Source: Actinomycetes bacterium (GTDB lineage: Bacteria > Actinomycetota > Actinomycetes > Mycobacteriales > Mycobacteriaceae). From it: a stretch of DNA of 11,561 nt. The position numbers and the translations under genes were made by a program. Each line of letters opens with the position of its first letter. Positions within the stretch are counted from its first letter, which is position 1. This document shows positions 1-7,558 of this stretch, in pieces. The stretch spans positions 1 through 11,561 of the forward strand of contig JAEWGK010000011.1 of NCBI GenBank assembly GCA_023388385.1. The letters are read 5' to 3'. The notes under the pieces were generated by a model. It did no database searches. It was not told the origin of the DNA and saw nothing but the letters and a program-made list of their open reading frames with translations.

Positions 1-144
1 GTCACGGACGGGGCCGCCGGCGCGGCCACTGGTGCGGCCGCTGGCGGTTCCGGCTCCGGCTCCCGCGATTCGGGCGCCGGGTCCGGCGGGGATATCCTTG
101 TGGGGTTCCGCTCCGTCGCCGGCCTCCTGCCCGGGGGCCAGTGA
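1..144 (+). CDS. C-terminal end of an unidentified protein (5' end outside window)
   Basis: Frame 1 is open from the first base to a TGA at 142-144 and encodes 47 residues. The first part is rich in Gly, Ala and Ser (repeated GSGS-like residues). The end is more hydrophobic and reads roughly DILVGFRSVAGLLPGGQ. Third codon positions are mostly G or C, as in the neighbouring genes, which supports real coding. No domain can be recognised from this tail; it looks like a flexible linker or C-terminal extension. The stop lies 47 bases before the glucokinase start, so the two genes may be co-transcribed. The opposite strand is also open here, but that is expected in such GC-rich DNA. Confidence 0.45.
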   Translation, partial: VTDGAAGAATGAAAGGSGSGSRDSGAGSGGDILVGFRSVAGLLPGGQ

Positions 145-179
145 GCGGGCCACGCCATGCGCGCCGCCGAGCCGACCAT

Positions 180-185
180 AAGGAG
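180..185 (+). promoter_or_regulatory. Shine-Dalgarno site that fixes the glucokinase start
   Basis: AAGGAG lies six bases before the GTG at 192. It favours that start over the in-frame GTG at 141, which overlaps the upstream stop codon and has no comparable site. Confidence 0.75.
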
Positions 186-191
186 CATCCC

Positions 192-1178
192 GTGCCCGCC
201 GCCAGCCCCCACGCCGCCCCGACCATCGGGTTCGACATCGGCGGCACCAACCTCCGGGGCGCCGTCGTCGCCCCCGGCGGGCGCATCCTGCGCACCGCGA
301 AGCGCCGCACCCCCACCACGGAGGAGGGGATGGAGTCCGGCATCGCCGACATCGTCGAGGAGCTGCGCGGCCATTACCCCGAGGCCGCCTCCGTCGGCCT
401 CGCGATCGCGGGATTCCTGGACCCGGGCTGCCGCATCGTCCGCTTCGCGCCGCACCTGCCGTGGCGGGACGCGGACGTCGCAACGCGGCTGGAGGACCGG
501 CTGGGGCTGCCCGTCGTCCTCGAGCACGACGCGAACTCCGCCGCCTGGGGCGAGTACCGCCACGGCGCGGCGCGCGACGCGGGCACGTGGGTGCTGTTCG
601 CCATCGGCACCGGCATCGGCGGCGCGATGATGCACGGCGGCCGCCTCTTCCGCGGCGCCCATGGCACGGCCCCCGAATTCGGCCACCTCACGGTCGTTCC
701 CGGCGGGCGGCCCTGCCCGTGCGGCAAGCGCGGTTGCCTGGAGCGCTACTGCTCCGGCACGGCGCTGGTCACCACGGCCTCCGAGCTCGCACCCGACTAC
801 GTGGCCGCCTCACCGTTGGCGCGCCGCCTCGTGCGCGCGGGCGTCAGCGGCCCGACGGTCACCGGATCCGATGTCATGGAGGCCGCCTCGGCCGGCGACC
901 CGCTGGGGCTCGCCGCGGTGGATGACTTCGCCGCGTGGCTCGGCCGCGGCCTCGCGCTCGTCGCCGACGTCTTCGACCCGGAGCTCATCGTCATCGGCGG
1001 CGGCGTCGCGGGGGCCTCGGCCCAGTACCTGGACCGCGCGAAGGCCGTCTTCGCGGAGTCCATCACCGGCACCGGCCACCGCCCGCTGGCGCGCATCGCA
1101 CCCGCGCAGCTCGGCGCCGACGCGGGCGTCATCGGCGCCGCGGACCTCGCGGCGCAGGGGCCGGCGCTGGTCCGCTGA
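192..1178 (+). CDS. glk: ROK-family glucokinase
   Basis: This 328-residue cytoplasmic sugar kinase probably phosphorylates glucose to glucose-6-phosphate for glycolysis. The N-terminal phosphate-binding motif DIGGTN is at residues 15-20. The sugar-binding and catalytic segment EHDANSAA starts at about 111, with catalytic Asp113. A glycine-rich stretch (GTGIGGA) is at about 139-145. The ROK zinc site is complete: His165 in PEFGH, then Cys175, Cys177 and Cys182 in the C-x-CGKRGC signature. A second nucleotide-binding stretch, IVIGGGVAG, is near 266-274. Length is normal for the family. The GTG at 192 is chosen for its AAGGAG site; an in-frame GTG at 141 would add 17 poorly conserved-looking residues. 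ROK proteins also include other hexokinases and repressors, but there is no N-terminal helix-turn-helix here. A glk next to a PlsC-type gene is also what I recall in C. glutamicum. Confidence 0.93.
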   Translation: MPAASPHAAPTIGFDIGGTNLRGAVVAPGGRILRTAKRRTPTTEEGMESGIADIVEELRGHYPEAASVGLAIAGFLDPGCRIVRFAPHLPWRDADVATRLEDRLGLPVVLEHDANSAAWGEYRHGAARDAGTWVLFAIGTGIGGAMMHGGRLFRGAHGTAPEFGHLTVVPGGRPCPCGKRGCLERYCSGTALVTTASELAPDYVAASPLARRLVRAGVSGPTVTGSDVMEAASAGDPLGLAAVDDFAAWLGRGLALVADVFDPELIVIGGGVAGASAQYLDRAKAVFAESITGTGHRPLARIAPAQLGADAGVIGAADLAAQGPALVR

Positions 1179-1218
1179 GGCGGGTGCGGGGCGGCGGCGT
1201 CGGCGCGGTCACGCGAAA

Positions 1219-1238
1219 ATCAAGTGGCAGGACTTGAT
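1219..1238. repeat. AT-rich perfect inverted repeat between convergent genes
   Basis: ATCAAGT (1219-1225) and ACTTGAT (1232-1238) are perfect inverted arms of 7 bp around a 6-base loop, GGCAGG. The element sits in the 80-base gap between the convergent glucokinase and lipoprotein genes. Its A+T content stands out against the surroundings. It could be a weak bidirectional terminator, although no U-tract follows, or a protein-binding site. Confidence 0.5.
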
Positions 1239-1258
1239 GGTGATCGTGCGCGACGACG

Positions 1259-1690
1259 TCATTCGTCCTCGTCTCGTTCCTCCGGGCAGTCGAGGAAGAT
1301 GCGGTCGCCGTTGTTGGAGAACCCGGCCTTCAGCCCGGCGGCCGTGATGCCGCGCCACTCGGCGTCCGTGAGCACGCCGACGCGCAGCTCCCCCTCGAGG
1401 GTCTGTTCGCACTGAGCCGTGATGCGCCACGCCTCCGGCGGCGTGGCCAAGCGAGGCTGCGGCGGCGGGGGCGTCAGATAGCGGTAGCCGAGATCGATCG
1501 GCGTCAGGTGGACGCCCTCGTGGATCTCCCCGGCGGCCTCCGCCAACGTGAGCCCCAGGACGTCGGCGGCGTCGTGCTCGCCGACGGAGTGATCGGCGGC
1601 GCAGCCGGACAGCGTGCCGGCGGCGAAGAGCGCCGTGACGGCGCCAGCTGCGGTCATCGGACGGCGCGGGCGGCGCGGGCGGCGGGGCAT
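1259..1690 (-). CDS. Small lipoprotein with a PASTA-like segment, function unknown
   Basis: This 143-residue protein has an Arg/Pro-rich N-terminus (about residues 3-11), a short hydrophobic stretch (13-26) and a lipobox LSGC ending at Cys30, so it should be lipid-anchored on the outer face of the membrane. In the mature part, DVLGLTLAEAAGEI (about 43-56) resembles the opening strand and helix of a PASTA domain. A proline run follows at about 74-77. Cys94 and Cys135 could form a disulphide. The C-terminus is very acidic. The ATG at 1690 is preferred because GAGGAG lies four bases upstream; Met12 is an alternative start that would shorten the basic n-region. The gene converges on glk and is divergent from the acyltransferase, so it is probably monocistronic. 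The lipoprotein call is fairly firm, the PASTA relationship is inference, and no specific function can be assigned. Confidence 0.82.
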   Translation of the reverse strand: MPRRPRRPRRPMTAAGAVTALFAAGTLSGCAADHSVGEHDAADVLGLTLAEAAGEIHEGVHLTPIDLGYRYLTPPPPQPRLATPPEAWRITAQCEQTLEGELRVGVLTDAEWRGITAAGLKAGFSNNGDRIFLDCPEERDEDE

Positions 1691-1723
1691 GGCTCTCCTC
1701 GAGGCTGTGCGGGACGGGGTGGT

Positions 1724-1782
1724 GTCCGGGGGACAGGCGAATCGTAATACGGGCGACGGTGATGCTGGGGCAACCCCCGGAC
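1724..1782. repeat. 9-bp inverted repeat flanking the lipoprotein promoter
   Basis: GTCCGGGGG (1724-1732) and CCCCCGGAC (1774-1782) are perfect inverted copies with centres 50 bp apart. They bracket the -10/-35 candidates of the lipoprotein gene. They could be paired operator half-sites or a coincidence of G/C-rich sequence. Confidence 0.35.
1741..1773 (-). promoter_or_regulatory. Candidate promoter of the lipoprotein gene
   Basis: On the minus strand, TTGCCC (1773-1768) is followed after 18 bases by TATTAC (1749-1744). An overlapping TACGAT (1746-1741) is an alternative -10 box. A transcript would start near 1735 and carry a leader of about 45 bases that includes the GAGGAG ribosome site. 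Confidence 0.45.
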
Positions 1783-1792
1783 GGCGCGTGGC

Positions 1793-1814
1793 CAGCGGGG
1801 ACCGGTCGCCGCTG
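1793..1814. promoter_or_regulatory. 22-bp near-perfect palindrome, candidate operator
   Basis: Arms CAGCGG (1793-1798) and CCGCTG (1809-1814) surround a perfect 8-bp palindrome, GACCGGTC (1800-1807). Only the pair 1799/1808 fails, so ten of eleven base pairs are symmetric. It ends four bases before the TATAGT -10 box of the acyltransferase gene and covers its -35 region, the usual place for a repressor operator. The binding protein is unknown. Confidence 0.5.
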
Positions 1815-1817
1815 CGC

Positions 1818-1823
1818 TATAGT
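1818..1823 (+). promoter_or_regulatory. -10 box of a leaderless promoter for the acyltransferase gene
   Basis: TATAGT is followed by six bases and then the GTG start at 1830, so transcription would begin on the start codon itself. There is no Shine-Dalgarno sequence upstream, which fits a leaderless mRNA. No convincing -35 box is visible. Confidence 0.65.
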
Positions 1824-1829
1824 CACCCC

Positions 1830-2657
1830 GTGCGCAATCGATGGTATTGGTTCTTCAAGTACATCCTGATCGGCCCCTTCCTGTGGGTGTGGAACCGCCC
1901 GTTTTACGACGGCGGCGAGAAGATCCCCGAGCAGGGCTCGGCCATCCTCGCGTCGAACCACCTGGCCGTCATGGACTCCTTCTACTTCCCGCTTGTCTGC
2001 GAGCGACAGCTGACCTTTCTGGCCAAGCAGGAGTACTTCACGACGCCGGGCTTCGTCGGCGGCATCCAGAGGTTCTTCTTCTCCTCCGTCGGCCAGGTGC
2101 CCATCGACCGCACCTCCAGCGACGCCGCCCGCGACGCGCTGCGCGCCGCCGTCAAGGTCCTGGGCCGCGGTGACCTGCTGGGCATGTATCCCGAGGGCAC
2201 CCGCTCCCCGGACGGCCGCCTCTACCGCGGCAAGACCGGCTTGGCCCGCGTCGCCCTCGAGACGGGCGACAAGGTCTATCCGGTGGCGATGATTCGCACG
2301 AACGTCGCCAACCCCATCGGCACCTGGATCCCGCGGCCCGCCAAGCTCGGCGTCCGCGTCGGCGACCCCATCGACCCGGCGGACTACCGCGACCGCGGCG
2401 ACGACTACGCCGCCGCCCGGGCGCTCACCGACGACATCATGGACGCGCTGCAGGAGCTGTCCGGCCAGGACTACGTCGAGGCCTACGCCACCGACGTCAA
2501 GAGCGCACTGACCGCCGGCGAGGGCTACCCCGAGGGCACCGAGCCCGGCGGCCGCCTGGAGCGGCTGGCCACCCGCGCCTCCCGCGAGCAGGTCGACGCC
2601 CTGGTCAGGGGCGGCCGCCTGCGCCGCCTTGCCCGCCGCCTGACGGGCCGTGGCTGA
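1830..2657 (+). CDS. PlsC-type 1-acylglycerol-3-phosphate acyltransferase family protein
   Basis: This 275-residue protein belongs to the PlsC/LPLAT family, which transfers an acyl chain to a lysophospholipid or related acceptor at the cytoplasmic membrane. Block I is NHLAVMD (43-49), giving the catalytic His44-x4-Asp49 pair. Block II is around SSVGQVPIDR (85-94). Block III is YPEGTRS (120-126). Block IV is VYPVAMI (149-155). A hydrophobic, aromatic N-terminal segment (about 5-21) probably contacts the membrane. The C-terminal 40 residues are charged and Arg-rich and lack family motifs. The frame is open upstream to 1614, but the GTG at 1830 is chosen because the TATAGT box lies six bases before it and homology begins there. 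The position corresponds to M. tuberculosis Rv2182c. The acceptor is not determinable from sequence; phosphatidic acid or phosphatidyl-myo-inositol mannoside synthesis are possibilities. Confidence 0.9.
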   Translation: MRNRWYWFFKYILIGPFLWVWNRPFYDGGEKIPEQGSAILASNHLAVMDSFYFPLVCERQLTFLAKQEYFTTPGFVGGIQRFFFSSVGQVPIDRTSSDAARDALRAAVKVLGRGDLLGMYPEGTRSPDGRLYRGKTGLARVALETGDKVYPVAMIRTNVANPIGTWIPRPAKLGVRVGDPIDPADYRDRGDDYAAARALTDDIMDALQELSGQDYVEAYATDVKSALTAGEGYPEGTEPGGRLERLATRASREQVDALVRGGRLRRLARRLTGRG

Positions 2658-2682
2658 CCTGCGCGGGGCACGCGGGTAACCT
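2654..2682 (+). promoter_or_regulatory. Candidate leaderless promoter for the exoribonuclease gene
   Basis: CTGACC (2654-2659) matches four of six bases of TTGACA and overlaps the acyltransferase stop codon. After a 17-base spacer comes TAACCT (2677-2682), a TANNNT -10 box. Eight bases later is the GTG at 2691. No Shine-Dalgarno sequence is present, so the message may begin at or next to the start codon. Confidence 0.5.
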
Positions 2683-2690
2683 GGGCCAAC

Positions 2691-4629
<1,939 letters not shown>

Positions 4630-4648
4630 GTCGGCGGCACCCGGCGCG

Positions 4649-7018
4649 TCAGATCGCGGACACCGTGACCTTGTCGCCCTTCTTCGCCGTCGCACCCGGG
4701 CGCGGGGACTGGGTGATGACCCGGTCGCCGTCGTTGGCGCCCGGGCGCGTCCGCAGCGACATTCCGGCGGCCTCGGCCTGCGAACGCGCCTCGCCGACGG
4801 TCCTGCCGATGAGCATCGGCACCTCCACCGTCCTGGAGACGTAGAGGACGACGCCGGGCGAGTCCGGGTTGGCGACGTCCCCGGCCCTCGGGTTCGTCCG
4901 CTCGACCTGGCCGGCCGGGCGCGAGGAGTCGCCCGCGGTCTCAACGGAGCGGACCGCGAGGCCTGCGTCGCGGAGCGCCTTCTCGGCCTCGTCCTGCGTC
5001 ATTCCGGAGACGTCGGGGACTTCGATGCCGTTGTTGACCTCGAGGGTGACGCTCGAACCGGTGTCGACCTCGGTGCCGGAGCCCGGTTCGATGGCGATGA
5101 CCTCGTCGGCGTCGCGCGAACCGTCGAAGCTCTCGCGCACGTTCCCGACCTTCAGGCCGGCGTTCTCGAGGACCTTCTCCGCGTCCTTGCGCTTCAGCCC
5201 GACGACGTCCGGGATGGTGACCGGCGCCGGCCCCTTGGACAGGTGCACGGTGACGGGGGAACCGGTGGCGACCGCGGTGCCGGGGGCGGGATCGACGGAG
5301 GCGATGCCGCCCTCGGCGACGTCGGAGGAGTACACGGCGTCGCCGTCCCGCGCGGTGAGCGTGCGCTCCTCGAGCAGGCGGCGGTAGTCGCCCGGATCGT
5401 GGTTGCCCGGAATCCCGGGCACGGTCGGCTTGCCCAGCGACACCAGGAGCGTGACGACGTCACCCCGCACAACCTTGCTTCCCGCCCCCGGCTCGGAACC
5501 CGCCACGCGGTCCTCGGGGACGTCGTCGTGGTAGACCTCGTCGGTCGCGGTAGTGAAGCCCGCATCGCGGACGGTGGCCTCGGCTTGGGGGACGGACATG
5601 CCGGTCAGCTTCGGCACCTCACCGTACCTGCCGGAGCCCAGCCACCACGCGCCGAGCCCGATGCCGAGCGCCGCGACCAGCGCGACGATGAGCCAGATGG
5701 CGCAGCCGGTGCGGGTGCGCTCCCGGCCCCCGGCTTTGACGGGGCGCGCGGCATCGCGGCGGCCATGGCTGTCGTTCCCGCCGGGCCCGTCCGCGGGCGC
5801 GCCGCCCGGGCCACCGGGGGCGTAGCCGCCACCGGGGCCGAGCAGATCGTCGTAGCCGTCGTCGACGGGCGCGGGGACCGGTGCGTCGAAGCGGGTTTCG
5901 GAGCCGCCTGCCGGCCCGGCATGCGGCCCGAACGTGCCGGGCTCGGGGACGCGGCCGATGACCGCGGTGCCCTCGTCGTCGCCGTCGCCGGGAACGTTGG
6001 ACCAGGCGCGGTCGCTCAGCGTGTCGTGGTCGTCGCCCGCCGAGCCGCCGCGTGAGCCGCCGGCCCCGAACAGGCCGCCGACGTCCGCCGCATCGTCCGC
6101 CTCGCGTGCCGCCTGCGCCGCTCGCGCCGCAGCGCGGTGAGCGGCGGAGTCGGCGGGTGCGGGGACGGTGAAGGCCGGCAGACCGAGGGCGTCGGAGGCC
6201 CCGTCGAGCGCCGCGAGGAATTCCCCGGCGTCGGCGAAGCGGTCCCCGGGCCCGTGCGCGCAGGCGCGGGCGACCAGGGCGTCGAACTCCGGCGGCACGC
6301 CGCCGATGGACTCCGACGGGTCGGGCACGTCGGACTCCAGGCGCGCCAGCGCGACGGCCATCGCGGTATCGCCGGCGAACGGGGTGCGGCCGGTGAGCAG
6401 CTCGTGGAGTAGCACGCCGGCGGAGTACACGTCGGACGCCGGCCCGGCCTCGAGGCCGCGGACCTGCTCGGGGGAGAGGTAGGCGGCTGTGCCGACCATG
6501 ACCGAATCGGACGTGACCGAGGCCCCGGCGGCCGCGCGGACCAGCCCGAAGTCGGCGAGCTTGACCTGCCCGGCGTCGGAGATCAGGACGTTCTCCGGCT
6601 TGAGGTCACGGTGGACCAGGCCCCGGCCGTGGGCCAGCGCCAGCGCGCGCAGCACCGGACGCATCACCGCGGCGGCGGCGTGCGGGGGCATGGGGCCGCG
6701 TTCGCGCAGGAGCTCGCGCAGCGTGCCGCCGTCGACGAGTTCCATGATGAGGAACACGTGCCCGGCCGGGTCGACGCCCTGGTCGAACACGTTGACCAGG
6801 CAGGGGTCGGTCATGCCGGCGACGGAGCGGGCCTCGCGTTCGAAGCGGATGCGGAACGCCTCGTCGTCGTGGAAGCGCGGGTCCATCACCTTCGCCGCCA
6901 CCAGGCGGCCCAGCCGCATGTCGACGGCCCTGTGAACCACCGACATGCCCCCGCGCGCGATGCGCGGTCCGATGCGGTAGCGGCCGTCGAGGACGTCGCC
7001 CTCTCGCAGTTCAGTCAT
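4649..7018 (-). CDS. pknL: PknL, transmembrane Ser/Thr protein kinase with five PASTA domains
   Basis: This is a 789-residue single-pass receptor kinase. The cytoplasmic Hanks-type domain spans about 13-271: glycine loop ARGGMS (21-26), ATP-binding Lys43, catalytic HRDLKPEN (136-143, Asp138), DFG (156-158), activation-loop candidates Thr169 and Thr177, and SPE (182-184) in place of APE. A low-complexity Ala/Gly/Pro/Asp-rich linker (about 283-435) is followed by one transmembrane segment (about 439-460). The extracellular part holds five PASTA-like repeats, roughly 468-528, 531-596, 601-662, 666-730 and 731-789; PASTA domains typically sense peptidoglycan fragments or lipid II. The second repeat is the least typical. 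M. tuberculosis PknL lacks these repeats, whereas corynebacterial PknL has them. The ATG at 7018 has AAGGAG ten bases upstream. The gene is divergent from the Rv2175c-like gene, whose M. tuberculosis counterpart is a PknL substrate. A PknB assignment is less likely, because pknB normally lies with pknA, rodA and pbpA. Confidence 0.92.
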   Translation of the reverse strand: MTELREGDVLDGRYRIGPRIARGGMSVVHRAVDMRLGRLVAAKVMDPRFHDDEAFRIRFEREARSVAGMTDPCLVNVFDQGVDPAGHVFLIMELVDGGTLRELLRERGPMPPHAAAAVMRPVLRALALAHGRGLVHRDLKPENVLISDAGQVKLADFGLVRAAAGASVTSDSVMVGTAAYLSPEQVRGLEAGPASDVYSAGVLLHELLTGRTPFAGDTAMAVALARLESDVPDPSESIGGVPPEFDALVARACAHGPGDRFADAGEFLAALDGASDALGLPAFTVPAPADSAAHRAAARAAQAAREADDAADVGGLFGAGGSRGGSAGDDHDTLSDRAWSNVPGDGDDEGTAVIGRVPEPGTFGPHAGPAGGSETRFDAPVPAPVDDGYDDLLGPGGGYAPGGPGGAPADGPGGNDSHGRRDAARPVKAGGRERTRTGCAIWLIVALVAALGIGLGAWWLGSGRYGEVPKLTGMSVPQAEATVRDAGFTTATDEVYHDDVPEDRVAGSEPGAGSKVVRGDVVTLLVSLGKPTVPGIPGNHDPGDYRRLLEERTLTARDGDAVYSSDVAEGGIASVDPAPGTAVATGSPVTVHLSKGPAPVTIPDVVGLKRKDAEKVLENAGLKVGNVRESFDGSRDADEVIAIEPGSGTEVDTGSSVTLEVNNGIEVPDVSGMTQDEAEKALRDAGLAVRSVETAGDSSRPAGQVERTNPRAGDVANPDSPGVVLYVSRTVEVPMLIGRTVGEARSQAEAAGMSLRTRPGANDGDRVITQSPRPGATAKKGDKVTVSAI

Positions 7019-7049
7019 CGCCTCATCGCTCCTTCTTATGGCAGCACCT

Positions 7050-7079
7050 AGTATGGCGAGCCGCTCCCGCCCGCGCCAA
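7050..7079 (-). promoter_or_regulatory. Candidate pknL promoter
   Basis: On the minus strand, TTGGCG (7079-7074) is followed after 18 bases by CATACT (7055-7050), one base from TATACT. Transcription would start near 7043 and give a leader of about 25 bases containing AAGGAG (7034-7029). Confidence 0.5.
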
Positions 7080-7100
7080 CCGCCCGGGCCGCCGGCGCGG

Positions 7101-7106
7101 TAGCAT
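7101..7106 (+). promoter_or_regulatory. -10 box of a (near-)leaderless promoter for the Rv2175c-like gene
   Basis: TAGCAT fits TANNNT and lies eight bases before the ATG at 7115. No Shine-Dalgarno sequence precedes that ATG. The spacing matches that of the exoribonuclease promoter. Confidence 0.5.
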
Positions 7107-7114
7107 CACGGGCC

Positions 7115-7486
7115 ATGAGAAAGATCCCGGCCTGCACCGACGTCCTCGATCCCGCCGAGCCCGTCCTTCCCCTGCCGGACGTCGCCGAGCGCATCGGCGA
7201 GCCGGTCACCCGCGTCCACGCCCTGCTGCAGGACGGCAAGCTCGTCGCCGTCCGCCGCGATGGCGTCGCCCAGGTTCCGGAGCGGATGCTCGACCTGGAG
7301 GAGGGCACCGTCGCGCGCTTCGTCCCCGGTGTCCTGGCGTTGCTCCACGATGGCGGCCACTCCCCGGAGGAGATGCTCCAGTGGCTCTTCACCGAGGATG
7401 AGTCGCTGCCGGGCCGGCCCATCGACGCCCTGCACGGCCACCTGGCGCGCGAGGTGCGCCGCCGCGCCCAGGCGATGGCGCTGTAG
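7115..7486 (+). CDS. Rv2175c-like winged helix-turn-helix DNA-binding protein
   Basis: This 123-residue protein resembles M. tuberculosis Rv2175c, a small winged-helix DNA-binding protein phosphorylated by PknL. The N-terminal helix-turn-helix-like segment is LPDVAERIGEPVTRVHALLQ (20-39), followed by a wing-like stretch KLVAVRRDGVAQVP (42-55). The C-terminus, DALHGHLAREVRRRAQAMAL (104-123), matches the family signature as I recall it. The gene faces away from pknL across a 96-base gap, the same pairing as in mycobacteria, which supports a kinase-substrate link. The ATG at 7115 has a TAGCAT box eight bases upstream and no ribosome site, so a leaderless message is likely. The protein is shorter at the N-terminus than Rv2175c and lacks the extension that carries its PknL phosphosite; Thr8 is the only threonine before residue 30. 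Target DNA sites and regulon are unknown. Confidence 0.88.
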   Translation: MRKIPACTDVLDPAEPVLPLPDVAERIGEPVTRVHALLQDGKLVAVRRDGVAQVPERMLDLEEGTVARFVPGVLALLHDGGHSPEEMLQWLFTEDESLPGRPIDALHGHLAREVRRRAQAMAL

Positions 7487-7517
7487 CCGCCGAGGCCTTC
7501 GCGGCACGCGGTGCGTG
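7486..7517. terminator. Two adjacent hairpins between convergent genes, possible terminator
   Basis: GCCGC (7486-7490) pairs with GCGGC (7501-7505), starting in the stop codon of the Rv2175c-like gene. Directly after it, CACGC (7505-7509) pairs with GCGTG (7513-7517) around a 3-base loop. Neither has a U-tract. They lie in the 72-base gap before the convergent crtB end and could serve either gene; in DNA this GC-rich they could also arise by chance. Confidence 0.3.
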
Positions 7518-7558
7518 ACGACGCGCCCCAGCGCCGCGACCCGGGCGGTGGGCCCCGC

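Noticed and set aside
2..352. A minus-strand frame of 116 residues at the left edge
   Set aside because: It overlaps the glucokinase N-terminus, including DIGGTN, and its sequence is Arg/Pro/Gly low-complexity.
1614..1829. In-frame upstream extension of the acyltransferase by 72 residues
   Set aside because: It would overlap the lipoprotein signal peptide and the promoter region, and the extension has no family similarity; the GTG at 1830 with TATAGT upstream is better.
4630..4648. Possible terminator between aroG and pknL
   Set aside because: Only 19 bases separate the convergent stop codons, and no convincing stem or U-tract is present there.
7082..7097. Two adjacent 8-bp palindromes (GCCCGGGC and CGCCGGCG) in the pknL/Rv2175c-like divergent region
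   Set aside because: Short all-G/C palindromes are common at this base composition and these have no extended symmetry, so they are not called as operators.
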